Origin: Euglena gracilis
Lineage: Eukaryota; Euglenida; Euglenophyceae; Euglenales
Assembly: GCA_039621445.1 (NCBI GenBank)
Contig: CP154954.1
Span: 24,626,954-24,690,953 of the forward strand
Length of the DNA: 64,000 bases
Direction: 5' to 3'
Part shown: positions 47,291 to 61,910 of the stretch, one piece after another
Numbering within the stretch: the stretch's first letter is position 1
How the letters are laid out: each line of letters begins with the position of its first letter
The notes under the pieces: generated by a model
Databases searched by the model: none
What the model was told of the DNA's origin: nothing
What the model saw: the letters and a program-made list of their open reading frames with translations, nothing else
Program-made: the position numbers and the translations under genes

Positions 47291-50200
47291 TCGGAGGTTT
47301 GGCCATATTTTTGCCTTTCAAAGGGCTGAAAATTTTTGCTCCCCAAAATCAGCTCAAAAATGCCATTTTGAACATTTTCGGAGCAAAAATTTGTCAAAAA
47401 TGCCAACAATTTCTGGCACAAAGTGCCGAAAGAACCCCCCCAAGTTTGATTTTTTAGACCCCTAATGACCGACCCCGCAGTCGGAGGACACCTTTTTGGT
47501 CAGAGCCCTGTGTCCAACGACCCCCCCAGGTCAGGCAGAGATAACCGGTCGTTGGAAGGGGTACCGTGCCTTGGACAATGGGGGGGAGCAGTTGGCAGGC
47601 AGAAAGGCAGGCGCGAGTCAGCAGAGTTTATGGAGCACATTGTTTTTAGAATGGCCGCAATAAAGGGGGTTCTTCATTCACTGGACGGAGAAGGTGGTCG
47701 CCGTGAGGACGCAGGTGTTCGGCGGCGGGAAGCGGACCGGGCGACACCCCTCCCCATGTCTCCCAGTGCTCTCACCTGTCTGGGTTTCCCTGCCGGACGA
47801 AGCCATCCCGTCTCCGTCCGTTCCTGCCGTGTCGGCCCAGGGGGTCGGGACCCCCGAACGGCCGACCCCGTCCACCACTGTTCGGCAAACCTCGGCCCGG
47901 GTCCCCCCCCCCCCGAACCCCCGTCCCCGTCGCGCACTGCGCCTCCCCCCCTCCTTGCAAGTCAAGGCTGGCCCCGTCGCGGGTCCCGATCGTCCCAGAG
48001 CCGGGCGCGGCCGCCTGCGGAACCCCGGGGGCTGGCCGTCCCCTCCCCTGGCCGGGGTGGGCTGGCCAGGGGAGGCATTGGCACCAGCCAGCCCAGCCCC
48101 CTCCTGGCCCACGGGACCCGCCAGCCCGGAGAGCGGAGCCAACTCAACCCCGCCCAACTGTCGGCGGACCTCAAACCGACGCTGCTGCGGGGAACCCACG
48201 CCCAAGGGGCTACTGAACGTCAAGGAAGGACGCAAGGAAAGGAAGCAACCAAATGAAAGACTGTCAGCGCAGTGCCATTCTTTTCCAGTTGAGATGTGTT
48301 TGCTCTTCGATCATTGCTTCAAGGGACATGCATCTTTCCTTCAGGGTGTGCCTGCCCCTCCTTTTGGAACCAGGCAATCAATCCCTCAGTCATTGGCCGA
48401 CCCCACCTCACCACCCAACCCAAGTGGTGATTGGTTTCTTCAGGATGACTGACTGTTTTTTGTTCTAAACCCCCCTCCCTCCCTGCCCGAATGCACCGGG
48501 ATTTTGAGGAGGGGGTATTTTCTTCATATTTTGCAGTCAGATTTCCGTGTATCGCAGAGTTTCCGACCCCAGGGACTTCAGACTGATTGGGTTTTCAGAA
48601 AGGGTGACTTGCTGCTTTTTGGAAGCGTGTAAGTACCACTGGAACAAAAACGTTTTTTGTTGGCCACTCAGTCTAACTTTAAGCAGCCACTCAGTAATTG
48701 CAATGAAATCCGAATGTAAGCAACCCGCATTTGATTTGGTTTTTTTTTGTGGATTGTGGTGGGCAAATCAGGTCCCATCTGCCGGGTCGGACAAAACCCT
48801 GTCCGATACCCCTTCCCAGGAGTCCAGTGTCTCAGACAGCTTTATCCCCCAAAAAAGCGAGCTTTGCTTATTCCCGGAAGGGTCACCTGTCACCTGTTTT
48901 ATCAAACCGGTGGAGAAGGAATGGAAGGGTTTCGCACATTTTGTAGGAGCTCCAAAGGAACCGAACATTTTCAATTTTCGAGCGCGATGGTCGGAAGTCA
49001 CACCAAACACCAAGCGGCAAGCGGTGGGTGGGCCCCATCGCCACTCCGGAAAAACGTTGGACACCCTTTGAAAGTGGCCCGCCATCATTTAGCCGCCCCA
49101 ATCCGACTGAACCTCGCAAACTCCGGGGTGTCCTTCTTTGAGCAAGACTTGGGCTGGGCCAGCTCCATCGGCCAACTGCCGACGATGGCAACTTGTTGTG
49201 CCTGCTGTGGAAAGGGGTGGCTGAAATGGGTTCTAGCACGAATGGGTCTAACACCCACGAAATGGGTCTAACACAAAGCGAGGGGTTGCAGGTTTCTCAT
49301 GCTCAGGGACAACAAGGCGGCTCGGCTGCCAGAACCCTCACTTATCCTTGGCAATGCACAGGCACCAATGGCTCCCCCGTTCGAGTTCCGCCGGTTCTCC
49401 GGTGCTCTACCCCCGTTCGCTCTTCTCATCCTCCCAGCGCCACGCCATCCCATCCCCCCCCACGACTGATCCCTACCGTCCAGCTGCCAAGCTCCGTGAG
49501 TACAATGGATGGCCCAAGGGAGGTGGGTCGGCGGTAGCCTCATGAATTGGATGGGGTAGGGGACACGGGTTTTCTGAAGCTTGAGGAGACCATGCCACAG
49601 GGGGCCGGGGGGGGGGGGGCAGCCAGCACCTGCTTTCCAGCCAGCACCTTCCAGCTGGCCCATGGGACCTCTTTGACCCATTTAAGAAAACCCCTGGCGG
49701 CGCAGGGCGAGAATGTAGTATGGTTCAGTTTTCTCATGGACTGGTCATTCTTTTTTTTTGGTACACCTGGAGATGTGACGCAGGTTTGCCCCCCCACACA
49801 AAACATGCAAAATGTGCCCCCCAAGGTGGGCCCTTCAGGCCTGTACCTTTGTGGTCGACCTCAGCTGGCAGAGGCCATTTGGCTCCCCCCAAGGGCGCTC
49901 ACACCTGAGGGGGGCTTTCTTCCCGGTTTACTTTCTAGTTTACGAGCTTCTTTCATCAGCCTTGGTTCCTCAAAAGTCAGGTATTGTCTTTAACTGGCGA
50001 TCTCGGCCCCATCCGGGAGCAGGGTGTGTGGGTCAGCCAGCCCCCTCCTCTCCCCCCCAGTGTGTTTGTCCCCCCAGAGGCAGGGCCTTGGCCATTTTTT
50101 GGCCTTTTTTCTTCGTGAAACGACAAAAAAAAATCTGGTCCTAAAATTCACCTGGGACCCCGGTCCCCCCAGGAGGATAGGGTTCATATATCAAGGCTGA

Positions 50201-51651
50201 CTGGTTTTTGGCTCCAGACCCCTATGGGTGGTGGGTGGGGGGGGGGGGGGTCGACCACCCCCCCCCCATCCTGGTGGTGGGGGGGGGGGTGACCGACCCG
50301 TTCCGTATTTTCAGAGGTGCCGATTTTTTTGGTCAAAATTTTCTTTGATGACAAAGGATTTGTCTTTGAGCGGGTGCCATGGTGGGTAGGGGGGTTCGAC
50401 CCACCCCTCTGCCCCCCCCCCACGAGGCCTTTCTGTCAAGCCCTGGGAATGACTGAAAGTGGCCAACTGGCTCCAAAGGCACCGGAATTTTTTTGTGGTT
50501 TTTTCCCAAAATCTGTTGATTTTAGGCCATTTTTGGGCGAGTGGCCAGAGTGACCAACTCCTCCCCCGGGTGCGAGGGAGGAGGTGGGTGACTGGTTTCC
50601 AAAAAGTGACAGACTTGTTTTTTGAAAGTGGAAAGTGACCCCTCCCCAGCAGAGGCTCGGTTAGCAATGGCATGGTAGGGTCCCCCCCTTGGCAGGTGGG
50701 GACCCCCCTTCCCGGGTCCGAAAAAATTCCCTGCCCCCATGCTTTTTTCCCCCATGCTTTTTTGTGCTTATCCCACCGAAACCTTTGCTTATGTTAATTT
50801 GGGTCACCCCAATATGGTTGCCCCCTCCCCAACTTTACATTTCATTGTGGCCCCGGCCAAGCACCCCGAGAGAGGTGGCTCGACAACACAGGGTCCCGGA
50901 CGTGGCAATCGCAGGATGGCAGGGGTCGGGGGAACTGGGTGGCTAAGGCAGCAACCCTTCTCATTGTGTTCCCCAACGCCTCCGATGGACCGCCAACCAA
51001 GTCGCCCAGAATTTGCACCGGTCCCTTCCTTGCACAACTTTTCACCTGCACCGCACTCGCTCGGCCGATTCACAGCCCACGCTGAGTTTTACGGTGTGGC
51101 CTTAAGAATTAAACCCTCCGGGGGGGGGGGTGCCTGACAGAACAGAAGACCCCCCAGGGTGGTGGTTTCGGGCACCTGGCCAAGTGAGTGCCTGTGGGCA
51201 CTCTTGGTAAGCCGAAGGCACCTGAAGGCCTGAAATGGTCCATTTTTGGGGTAAATTTCTGCCCACCATCAGACAGGCATTTCAGGGCACTCCGAGACCT
51301 TTGTCCCTTCAGAGCTGGTAAAGTTCAGCCTGGCACGGACATCCCACGCACACGCTACGCAACCGCACACTCGCATTCGCAAGAACACACCCCGCGCATA
51401 TCGGTACTTTGCTGCCCGCCTTCCTTTTGTGATGCGGCTCACCAACAGAGCACCACCAGCATCAGGACGAGGGGGCAATGGCCTTGTTGTTCGTAAATGG
51501 CAGGGCGGAAGTCTCCCCTTTTTGGGTGCATTTCTGTGTGTACTTTTTTTTCCGTCAACTAGAGCCAGCGGCACGCAATGCCCCTCCTTTTTTGTTGAAA
51601 GTCATATGCCGGCCCTTCCTGCTAAATTGTGTTCGAGGTACCTCCCCCCCC
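47291..51651. other. Gene-poor stretch with GC island
   Basis: 47461-47590 is a diverged relative of the 4132-4245 MITE. The GC island at 47690-48190 is open in several frames on both strands without splice support. 48.5-50.0 kb has moderate-length frames on both strands but no recognisable domain. 50.2-50.7 kb repeats phrases from the start of the window. Confidence 0.4.
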
Positions 51652-51817
51652 CCCCTTGTCGTTGACACGGCGTGTCGTTGACACACCCCCTGTGTCAACG
51701 ACATTTTTCTGGAACACTACCTATTGAATCACAGTGACATTGGCATGGCGTGTCGTTGACACCCCCCCCCGTGTCAACGGCACTCTCCTGGAACATTGGC
51801 GTGTCAACGACAAGGGG
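51652..51817. mobile_element. 166-bp MITE with 18-bp perfect inverted ends
   Basis: CCCCTTGTCGTTGACACG at 51652-51669 is exactly reversed at 51800-51817. The GTCGTTGACAC motif recurs internally in both orientations, so most of the element can fold on itself. Confidence 0.85.
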
Positions 51818-51970
51818 TGGGGGTATATACCCCCCCAGACGCTTGCCCCCCCCCCTCAAGATGGCCTTCGGCCTTAATTTGTGATAGTGTGTGTGCCCCC
51901 TCAGCAAACCCGTTTCCAGAGCCACCCACCTTCTGCTTAACCCCCCAAATATAACCCCGGGGGGTCCGAC

Positions 51971-52376
51971 CAGGGTTCGATATAAGGAGGGCGTACATGG
52001 TTTAGGTGGGGGGTGTCCCCCCCCCACCCCCCCCCCCGCCTGGCCCGCAGGGGGGGTCCCGCCGCCCCCCCCCCCCCCTGTCAGGGGTAGTCCGGACCGA
52101 CCCTCGGGGGGTCCCCGGGACCCCCCCCCAAAAAGGGTCAATTTTTTCCTCCGGCGCTTCGCGCCGAAATTTTTTTGCATTTTTGGCCAATTTTTGCCCA
52201 AAAAGTGCCCAAAATGGCACTTTTGGTCGTTTTGGGGGGGTCAAAATTTTTCGGCCCCCCTGACCGCGCCCCTGTTGAGGGGGGGGGGGGGTGTCCCCCC
52301 CCCGCCCCCCCCTCCGGGCCCGCAGGGGGGGGGGGTCCAGACCGCCCCCCCCCTCCTCTCCTTATATCGAACCCTG
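51971..52376. mobile_element. hAT-type MITE, copy 3 (406 bp, 8-bp target duplication)
   Basis: CAGGGTTCGATATAAGGAG is at the left and CCTTATATCGAACCCTG at the right. GGTCCGAC is duplicated exactly at 51963-51970 and 52377-52384. The internal hairpin is at 52150-52167. It is highly similar to copies 1 and 2, so the family was active fairly recently. Confidence 0.92.
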
Positions 52377-52755
52377 GGTCCGACTTTGGGTTCCGACCTA
52401 TAGCCCCCCCACAGACAACACCATGTGCAAGCCTTTTCTTAAGCATTCGCAGTACCGCCTGGGGGGGTGGACTGCAGCTAGCCCAGTAGTGGACCCTCCC
52501 CCCCGGGGGGGGGGGTTCGCTAGCAGGGCTAGCTAGTGGAAAATTCTTTTGCAATGGCCAGCGGAAAAGACAAAAAAATTGGGACCCCATAAATGGCTTT
52601 AAAAAAAAAGCCCATTTTTGGGCATTTTGGGGTCTTTTGAAGAAGATCAGCCAAAAAACCACATTAAAGACCTCATTTCCACTTCAGCGCACAGCACCAG
52701 GAATTTTTTCCCAGTCAGGGCGACCCCAGAACCCCATCCCCGGGGGGAGGTCTAG

Positions 52756-53252
52756 CTACCCGCGCCCCCCCGGGCAATTGACGCCCCCGGGCAATTGACG
52801 CCCCCGGGCAATTGTCGCCCCCGGGCAATTGTCACCCCTGGCTGTGCCGGCCAATTTGTCACCCCGGGAAATTGTCACCCCCTTCCGTGCTGCCCAATTT
52901 GTCACCCCCATTTGCAGTATTTCATTGTGAACTTTCTTTTCACCGACAACTCGATTGATCTTCTATTTCGATACAACGTGCTGAGAATTTTTGCATACCA
53001 TACACTCTGTACAATATCACGACCATAGCTGCAGTTTTCCTGTGTTCATTTGTGTTTCGATGGTGTTCTTGGTCATTTGGATTAAATGTGACTTACATGG
53101 GTGGGCAATTGACGCCCCCGGGCAATTGACGCCCCCGGGCAATTGTCACCCCCCTATGTGCTGGCCAAATTGTCACCCCGGGAAATTGTCACCCCCCTCT
53201 GTGCTGCCCAATTTGTCACGCGACAATTGCCCAGGGGGGGGGGGGCGGGTAG
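52756..53252. mobile_element. ~500-bp element with CAATTG tandem blocks and inverted ends
   Basis: The left end reads CTACCCGC...CCCGGGCAATTG and the right end is its inverse (CAATTGCCC...GGGCGGGTAG). Next to the left end and again at 53102-53220 are tandem units of GGGCAATTGACGCCCCC or GGGCAATTGTCACCCC type. The 52925-53100 middle is unique and AT-rich. It is non-coding. Confidence 0.7.
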
Positions 53253-54378
53253 TCCATTTTTCCAGTATCCAGCAAGATGGCCAGATAGCCAGTGGTCCCC
53301 CCTCGGGGGATTTTTTGGATTTGGTGCGACCTTCATGGACGGTTTTTGTATTTGAAGAGATGGGCAATGAAACGTTTTTCAGCTGGAAAACAACCAAGCA
53401 TCATAAAATCTGAAATATTCTTAAGGCGAGAGGAAACAGCATTTTTTATGCATTTCCCGGCGCGCAGTACCAAAAGAAATTTTCGCTGTTTTTTTTCATC
53501 CCAAAATCCCAAAAATATTTCCGACCTACAACCCCCCCCCCAAAAAAAATATAATAATATAATAAAAATATGATCCCCCCCCCCTTGTAATTGGGGAGGG
53601 GGCTTACTTCCACCTTTTTTTTTTTACCGAAAATTTAAAAGATTTTTTGGAGCTTTTTGAAAGAAAAAAATATAAATAAATATATGTTATTATTATTATT
53701 ATTTATAATATATTGAGAGAGTTTTTTTTGGAAAAAAATTCCAGCCAGCCAGCATCAGCCAGCCAGCCGTCCATCCCTGACCTTCCCCCCTTGCCCAAGA
53801 GATGGAAATGTTCTAATCTCTCTATCTAGTAATGTCCTAATGTGCCATTGGCACAGCGGCTGTGCCGCGTGCAGGCTGGCCAACGTCGCCGTATTTCAGT
53901 GCAAAAAAACAACATCGGGTGCGCCCTGGAAATGTTCCGTTGACATGGGGTGTGCTGTGGGCCAAGTGGATGCAGCCCCCCCCCCTTGGGGTCAAAAATG
54001 GGTGACTGGTTCTCAAGAGTGATTGGTTTTGATATTCAAAATTGACCCCCCGAGGTAAGAGGTTCTGGGGACATTGAAAGCCTCCCCCCTAGCTCAGGCA
54101 AAATGGCTCAAAATGAACGAATTTTGTAGATTTTCAAAAAATCGGCCTTTTTGGAACAGATGGGCCATTTTTACTGACTCCTGGACGACCCCCCCCCCAG
54201 GGGGTTGGGGCCAGAAGCCAGTCAACGACACCCCCCCCAAAAATCCAGTCAACGACCCCCCCAAAAAAAATCCAAAAGGCGAGCCACCATTAAACGATAT
54301 GGTATGACCCAGAAACACCTGCAATAGCTCACATGTTATTATTATTATTATTATTATAATATTTATTTATTTATTTTT

Positions 54379-54453
<75 letters not shown>

Positions 54454-56470
54454 TTGTGTTATTTTGAAGAACGGTTTCGGTCCAGCATGAGCTTAGCCCC
54501 ACTTGCTCCACCGCCATCCCCCCCAGCCTGCCACTGCTGACATTCTTTTCACCTTTACGCTCCCTGTGGCCCGTCACTACCCCAGGGTTCAACATTAATA
54601 GGGTGTCGAGAGCTTGGATGGGTGGGGGTGTCCAGCACAATGCCCGACAACACCCTCCCATTTCCTGGACCACTGGATATTTTTTTACGTCTTCTGAATG
54701 TGGGGTTCCGACAATCTCGGACAACTTCCAACAGTTTCTGAAAGGATCAGCGAGGAAATAGAGAAAGACATTGTAACGACAAGCAAAACAATCCCACTGA
54801 GGTAACTTTGCTCGAAAATGGGAATTATCTGCGTAGCAGGCTGCGGTGTTGGAGCAGAAAGAAGTTGGCCGGGGCTATCATTTTGGTGGGTAGCCACCGA
54901 GCAGCCTTGCTCGGTTGCATTCTGCACCACGCTTTGTTCGCCTCGGAGCAAACCCCTCGGATAATGTTTCCAGAATCCACCCCCTTTGTTCGAGCCCACC
55001 CCCTCCTTTACCGGGAGGAGGTTCCACACTAAAAACCCTGGGTGAACCCCCAAGTTCATTCGCATTCAGGAGGGCGGTGCCCAGAATTTGCCCGGCCAAC
55101 CATCCCACCCCATCCTTGGCCCATCCTCCCACCCCAATGTGGCCAATGTCAGGCCCTGACTGTGTCCCATCGCCCGGCCCAGGCCCCCCGCGCCTCGCTT
55201 TGCCTGCGCTGCGGTGGGGCACCCGGGGGGAGGGGGGGGACTGAGGTGGCTGATCTCCCACGTGATAAGAGGTGCGCTGATCTGCGTACGCGTGTGTGCA
55301 AATTGCCCACGTTTCCCGGGTTTCTTTGGTTCCGGGTCCAAGTTTCTATATTGCTGAACACCACCTTCTGTGATGACCAAGAAATGGTCGAAAATGGCCG
55401 AAAATGGGCCAAAAGCAACAAAAGCGACCAAAAGCAGCCAACGTAGCCAAAAAGGGCCAAGGGTGGCCAAAATGGCAGAAAACATCCAATAGTGGCCAAA
55501 GAATACCCACGTCGCCCTGCATCGCCCTGAATCGGCAGACATCGAAACCTGCCTTTGACCAGCAAAAACACTGCACCCCTGGCCATTTTTGGCCATTTTG
55601 GTCACATTTTTCATTTTGTTTATTTTTGCACTGTTCGAAACAGGGCGGGAGAAAAAAAAGTGGTCAAAAGCAGAATTTGACCTTTTTTGGTTGCGTATGG
55701 CCAGTTTCGGGCTGCTTTGGTGACTGTCGAAACAATGGCTGTGCAGAGTGCAAATGCCCCACGCCAATTGCTTGTTAACTTTGTGAGATCGGCCACCTGA
55801 GTGGGACGTATGTGTGGCTCGGCCGTGTTCCACAGCCCCCGAATCTCCGCTGTCGGGCCTCCCCGTCCCCAGGGATTTCTTCCCAAAGGTGGACCATTCA
55901 AAATCCAGGGCTACACCTCAGGCAATGACTTGGGGGGACGCAAAAATCATCAGGTAAAGATTCAGTTCCCACCGCCACCAACTCCAACTGAAATCTCCAC
56001 TTGCAAAGCTGGAACCCACCCCAGCCAGCTGGGGATTCTCATAATTCCTTTTTTGTTTCAAATTGGGGCCGACCATCCTTTTAATGACATTGTTGGATGA
56101 GTTTACGTTCAATGATCTACATTCATAAGAGTAACATTTTGCAGCAAATTTGACATGGCTTGGAAAGGTGGGACATGTGGACCTACAAAGAAATAATGCT
56201 CGGACCCTTGGTTGAAAACTGAGGGGGGGGGGGCTCACTATTCGGAAAAGTGGTCGAAAACCAGATAGTAGCCTCCGGGGCTATTATTCAGGGGGGGGGG
56301 CTTATTCGTGTTGTTGTTTTTTTGGGGCATTTTAATCCATTAAAAATTTGGGGAGGGTTCATAAGTGGGGGGGTTTACTCCCCAACCAAAATTGCTCCAT
56401 CTCCAGCCTGTGGTGACGGATGCCACGATGCTTATTTTGCCAAGCGTCGTTTGCACACTCCTGAGCAGAT
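53253..56470. other. Gene-poor stretch with (TTTA)n tract
   Basis: ATT/TTTA-rich tracts lie at 53690-53715 and 54335-54455, the latter a long (TTTA)n. A 126-codon minus-strand frame (55065-54685) includes a hydrophobic stretch (YLSGIVLLVVTMSFSISSLI) but has no other support. 55380-55600 is repetitive 'ggccaaaa' sequence. Confidence 0.4.
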
Positions 56471-56519
56471 TCAACTATTTATGTTGGGATTCCTGGGGAC
56501 CAAGTAAAAAACTATTTTT

Positions 56520-56775
56520 TGTGCATTATTGGGTTGAAGTTGGAGTTGAGGATTTCGAAATTCGTGGTGCCGCAAAGGAGCACAAGCTCTTGAAGAAGAT
56601 TGGGTCTTGCCCCAAGCATTGTGGCCAAATGTCACACACGCCAAATGCTTCAAAGAGCAAGAATTTCTTTCTTATTTGCAAGAACTTCCCAGGTTGTAGA
56701 CCTTTTGGCAATCCCCTAAGGACAGTGTTCAAAGTTTGCGGTGGTTGTTGTATATTTTTTTTCATCGTGACATGA
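56520..56775 (+). pseudogene. Fragment with a GRF-like cysteine motif
   Basis: An open frame reads CPKHCGQMSHTP (Cys-x3-Cys) and, after a serine/lysine/asparagine stretch, KNFFLICKNFPGCRPF (Cys-x5-Cys). This is reminiscent of GRF/topoisomerase-type zinc fingers (C..C...FF.C...P.C), which are common in transposon and repair proteins. It stops at 56773-56775 after hydrophobic residues encoded by T-runs. A further open segment at 56825-57110 contains WHLCGHGRYKFWC and similar cysteine-bearing text in another frame. Together they look like decayed exons of one element gene; the identity is uncertain. Confidence 0.35.
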
Positions 56776-57034
56776 AGAAACTTCACCAGGTGATGGATCG
56801 AAAGTTCCACATCCCCTGCAAGAAATGAAAGCATTGAAAATTTCTGTGTATTTCTGTGTATGCATTTTCCCCATATTTAGAAAGGAAACCGTTTGGCATC
56901 TTTGTGGGCATGGTCGGTACAAGTTTTGGTGCACGAAAACCAGTGTCCCGGCATCGAAACACATGATTTGCATTTCACTGCATGAAGAACCATGCAGAGT
57001 GCACCTTGATTGGTTGCTTCCATTTTTGTCGTCA

Positions 57035-57245
57035 TCAGTTCCAAAGCTGCGCAAAGAAAAGTTAGGTGAAGTGGGGTGTTCTTATGTGGTCGCAATTTAC
57101 GTTGTTTTGCATATGCAGACCATTTCAGCTTGTTTATTGTTATTTTTTGTTGAAGTGCAGTTTTTTTGCAGTTTTTTGCAGTTTTTTTTGCAGTTTTTTG
57201 CGATGCAGTTTTTGACCGGCCCGTGTGCAGTGTCTCCCCCCCCTG
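57035..57245. repeat. Dispersed repeat with GCAGTTTTTT run, copy 1
   Basis: Shares 'gcaaagaaaagttaggtgaa', 'attttgcatatgca', 'agcttgttta', 'ttgaagtgcag', tandem GCAGTTTTTT and 'gaccgnccc-gtgtgcagt' with 63335-63540. It forms the downstream part of the fossil coding region just before it. Confidence 0.8.
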
Positions 57246-57459
57246 CCATCATTCTGGAAAAGAAAGAGCACCAGCGCTGACCCCTGCCCAAGGTCGTCAA
57301 ACAGCTGGTTTGTAGCAGGGTGGTCCCCAGCCTCCAGCCACCACCGGGACCTCAGAATCTCCCACCCCACACACTCTCTCTCCACTCTCGACGTGCCTGG
57401 TGCCAGTTCAATGGATCAGAGACCTCCTTCCCCGCCCTGGAGGGTCGAGTGGCGCGGCA

Positions 57460-57640
57460 CACTCGTTGACCCCCCCCTCAGCAGTGCCTCTGCCTGTGTC
57501 CCTGTCAGATGGGCGATTGCTGTACCGCCGGTGGTGGGTTTCCTTCCCCGTGCCACCCGGCAACGCCACTGACAACAAGTGTCTTGCACCCGCATTGCGT
57601 ACGCCACTGATCAGGAAAGAGGTCGGAGAACACAGTCCCG
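57460..57640 (+). pseudogene. Possible retrotransposon integrase zinc-binding remnant
   Basis: A plus-strand frame reads VSLSDGRLLYRRWWVSFPVP, then PGNATDNK..., APALRTPLIRKEVGEHS. The order DG-LLYRR-..-VP-..-LR-..-L-EH resembles the start of the H2C2 region of Ty3-like integrases. Key downstream zinc ligands are not visible and the frame soon enters poly-G sequence, so this is a weak call. Confidence 0.22.
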
Positions 57641-57956
57641 GTGCAAAACGGGACAGGGGCAGGGGTTTTTTTCAGTCTTGGACCCCCTCCCCGGGGGGGG
57701 GGGGGGGGGTGGGGGGGGTGGGTCCCTTGGCCCCCCTCCCCCGGGGGGGGGGGGGGGGCTGGTGGGTATATCTTTTTCGGCGCCAAAGGCGCCGAAAATT
57801 TTGAAAAGGTGCTTTTTTTAGAATTTTCGGGCAAAAGTGGTGGGTCCCCCGGGACCCCCCCCCTCCCCCGGGGGGGGCCCCCCCCCCGGGGGGGGGGGGG
57901 GGGGTGCCGACCCCCTCCCCCCCTCCCCCCCCCCCAGTTTTAAAAAAGCCCCTGGA

Positions 57957-58160
57957 CAGGGGTTCGATGGAAGGAGGGTGTCACAGATTTAGGTGGGAGA
58001 TTCTTGGTGTCGACCGCTGGGAAGCGCCGGCCGAAAATCGGCCATTTTGGCCACGCCAATGTGTAGGTGGCTGGGGGGTGGGTGGGTGGGGGGGTGGTTC
58101 CTCGCCCCCCCTTGACTGAAGGAGGGGTCTGCCCCCCACCTGCCTTTAAATTGAACCGTG
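57957..58160. mobile_element. Degenerate relative of the CAGGGTTCGATATAAGGAG MITEs
   Basis: The left end is caggggttcgatggaagg and the right end cctttaaattgaaccgtg. It is shorter than the good copies, and no target duplication is visible. Confidence 0.5.
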
Positions 58161-59600
58161 GGATGGGACCATCCCACGCTGGGACCATACCATATTGTTT
58201 GGTGGTAGTGTGCCACACCGCTGGGAGACTGCCCTGTTTTTCAAGAAAGTTATTGGGTTTTGGACCTCATTGGGGCCAATGACCAAGCGTGGCCAACCGG
58301 GCACTGAAGGCGTCAAATTTTTTGAAGAAATGGTGAACTGGTGAAAGCCGGTGCATTTTGACCCATTTTGGGCGAACCGATTGCACAAGTTCCCAAAAAA
58401 AAGAAACTGGCCTTGGCTTAGGGTTCAAGACATCAATTTTTCCAAAATACCTCGAAACCTATTGGTTTGGTTTGGTTTATTCACTCTTGGAAGGCACACG
58501 TCTTCTTGCTCTGGTGTGCAGCAATGTTTGTGGCACAAATAATGAAACATTGGAGATTTGGAAGCATGGGGGAAAAGTGACTGGAGTGGCAAGGGTTGCG
58601 GACCCCGTTTGGGGGGGGGGGGATCGGAAGTGGGTCACCGGTTTGATGACTCGATGTTTTTTGAAACAGAAACTGGGCCTCGGTAAGCAGTCATGTACAC
58701 TCGCTGGATTTTTTCAAAAAGTTTTGGGTTTGCATATTTTTCCCCCACTCAATCACGCAGAGCATGCAGTGCTGCACACGGTACAACACAGTGTTGAAGC
58801 ATTTCCTACGTAGGATGTTGGTTGGTTGGTAAGTCTCATTCCAGCAAACCATTGCGGGGGCTCCACTGCTGCAGACGCCGTTGCAGCCATGCCAGGGAAG
58901 CCCTCAGACCAAGCGGTATATAAAAGGGATGGGGGTGGCAAGAAATAAAGACAGGGAATTCATGCTTTGTTTTGCTTTCCAAGTCCGATTTTTTTCTCCC
59001 CCCATGAGCCTCTGCCGCTGCAATTTTAGCGACGGCCATGTCCTTGTACAGCCGTCACTCGAAGGGTTTCAAGTCTCAGTTTCAGTCCTGGGGTGCCCCC
59101 TCTTCTTTTTGGGCAGTGGGAAATGCGGTCGCTGATTTATGTGTGAAGCCTGGAGTCACAGCACGGGGAAAACAGTGCCCAAGACATGGATTGCAGGGCG
59201 GTCCATAAGAGTCCATAAGACTTTTTCCCCCTGAAGGACTTGGCAAGCACTTGGTATTTTGGTGGTGTTTCCGCGATGTTGGTGGTATTGTCCGGAATTG
59301 TCACCGGTGGTCATTTGGTTTGGGGGGGGGGTTCTATTCGGGGGGGGGGGGTAAATGCCCAAATAATACACCCCCAGGATATGTTATTTGGGGTCTGACA
59401 GAATCAAACAAAAAATTGTTATTTGATGCTTCTGGGGCGGGAAGTAAGGATAATATAATAATTATGTCGATCAGGGGGGGACCCAGAAGCTACACAAACG
59501 ATGGGACAGGGACAACAATGGGTGGTTTATTTTTTTTATAAGTTAGCGAAAACCCTCTGTATGACAAGGTTGGGTGACTTTTATTTCTGTGTGTGTATTT
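58161..59600. other. Gene-poor stretch
   Basis: A small hairpin (GTGGGATGG...CCATCCCAC) lies near 58158. 59318-59395 has 'aaataatacaccccc' and 'tatttgggg' edges in inverse orientation like those at 41.2 and 56.3 kb. No exon is supported. Confidence 0.4.
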
Positions 59601-61780
<2,180 letters not shown>

Positions 61781-61789
61781 TGCACCGTG

Positions 61790-61910
61790 CAGTTTTTGCA
61801 GTTTTTTGCAGTTTTCACGTTTTGGGCTTTTTGCAGTTTTTTGCAGTTTTTTGCAGATTTTTTTCTGAAAAAACTGCACACGTTCAGTTTTTTGCAGTTT
61901 TTTTATTTGA
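61790..61910. repeat. TTTTTTGCAG tandem repeat
   Basis: Irregular tandem copies of GCAGTTTTTT, the same unit found in the 57.15-kb and 63.44-kb repeats. Confidence 0.85.

Noticed and set aside
47690-48190. GC island as a protein-coding gene
   Set aside because: Several frames are open on both strands with proline/arginine bias, and no splice or domain evidence separates them.
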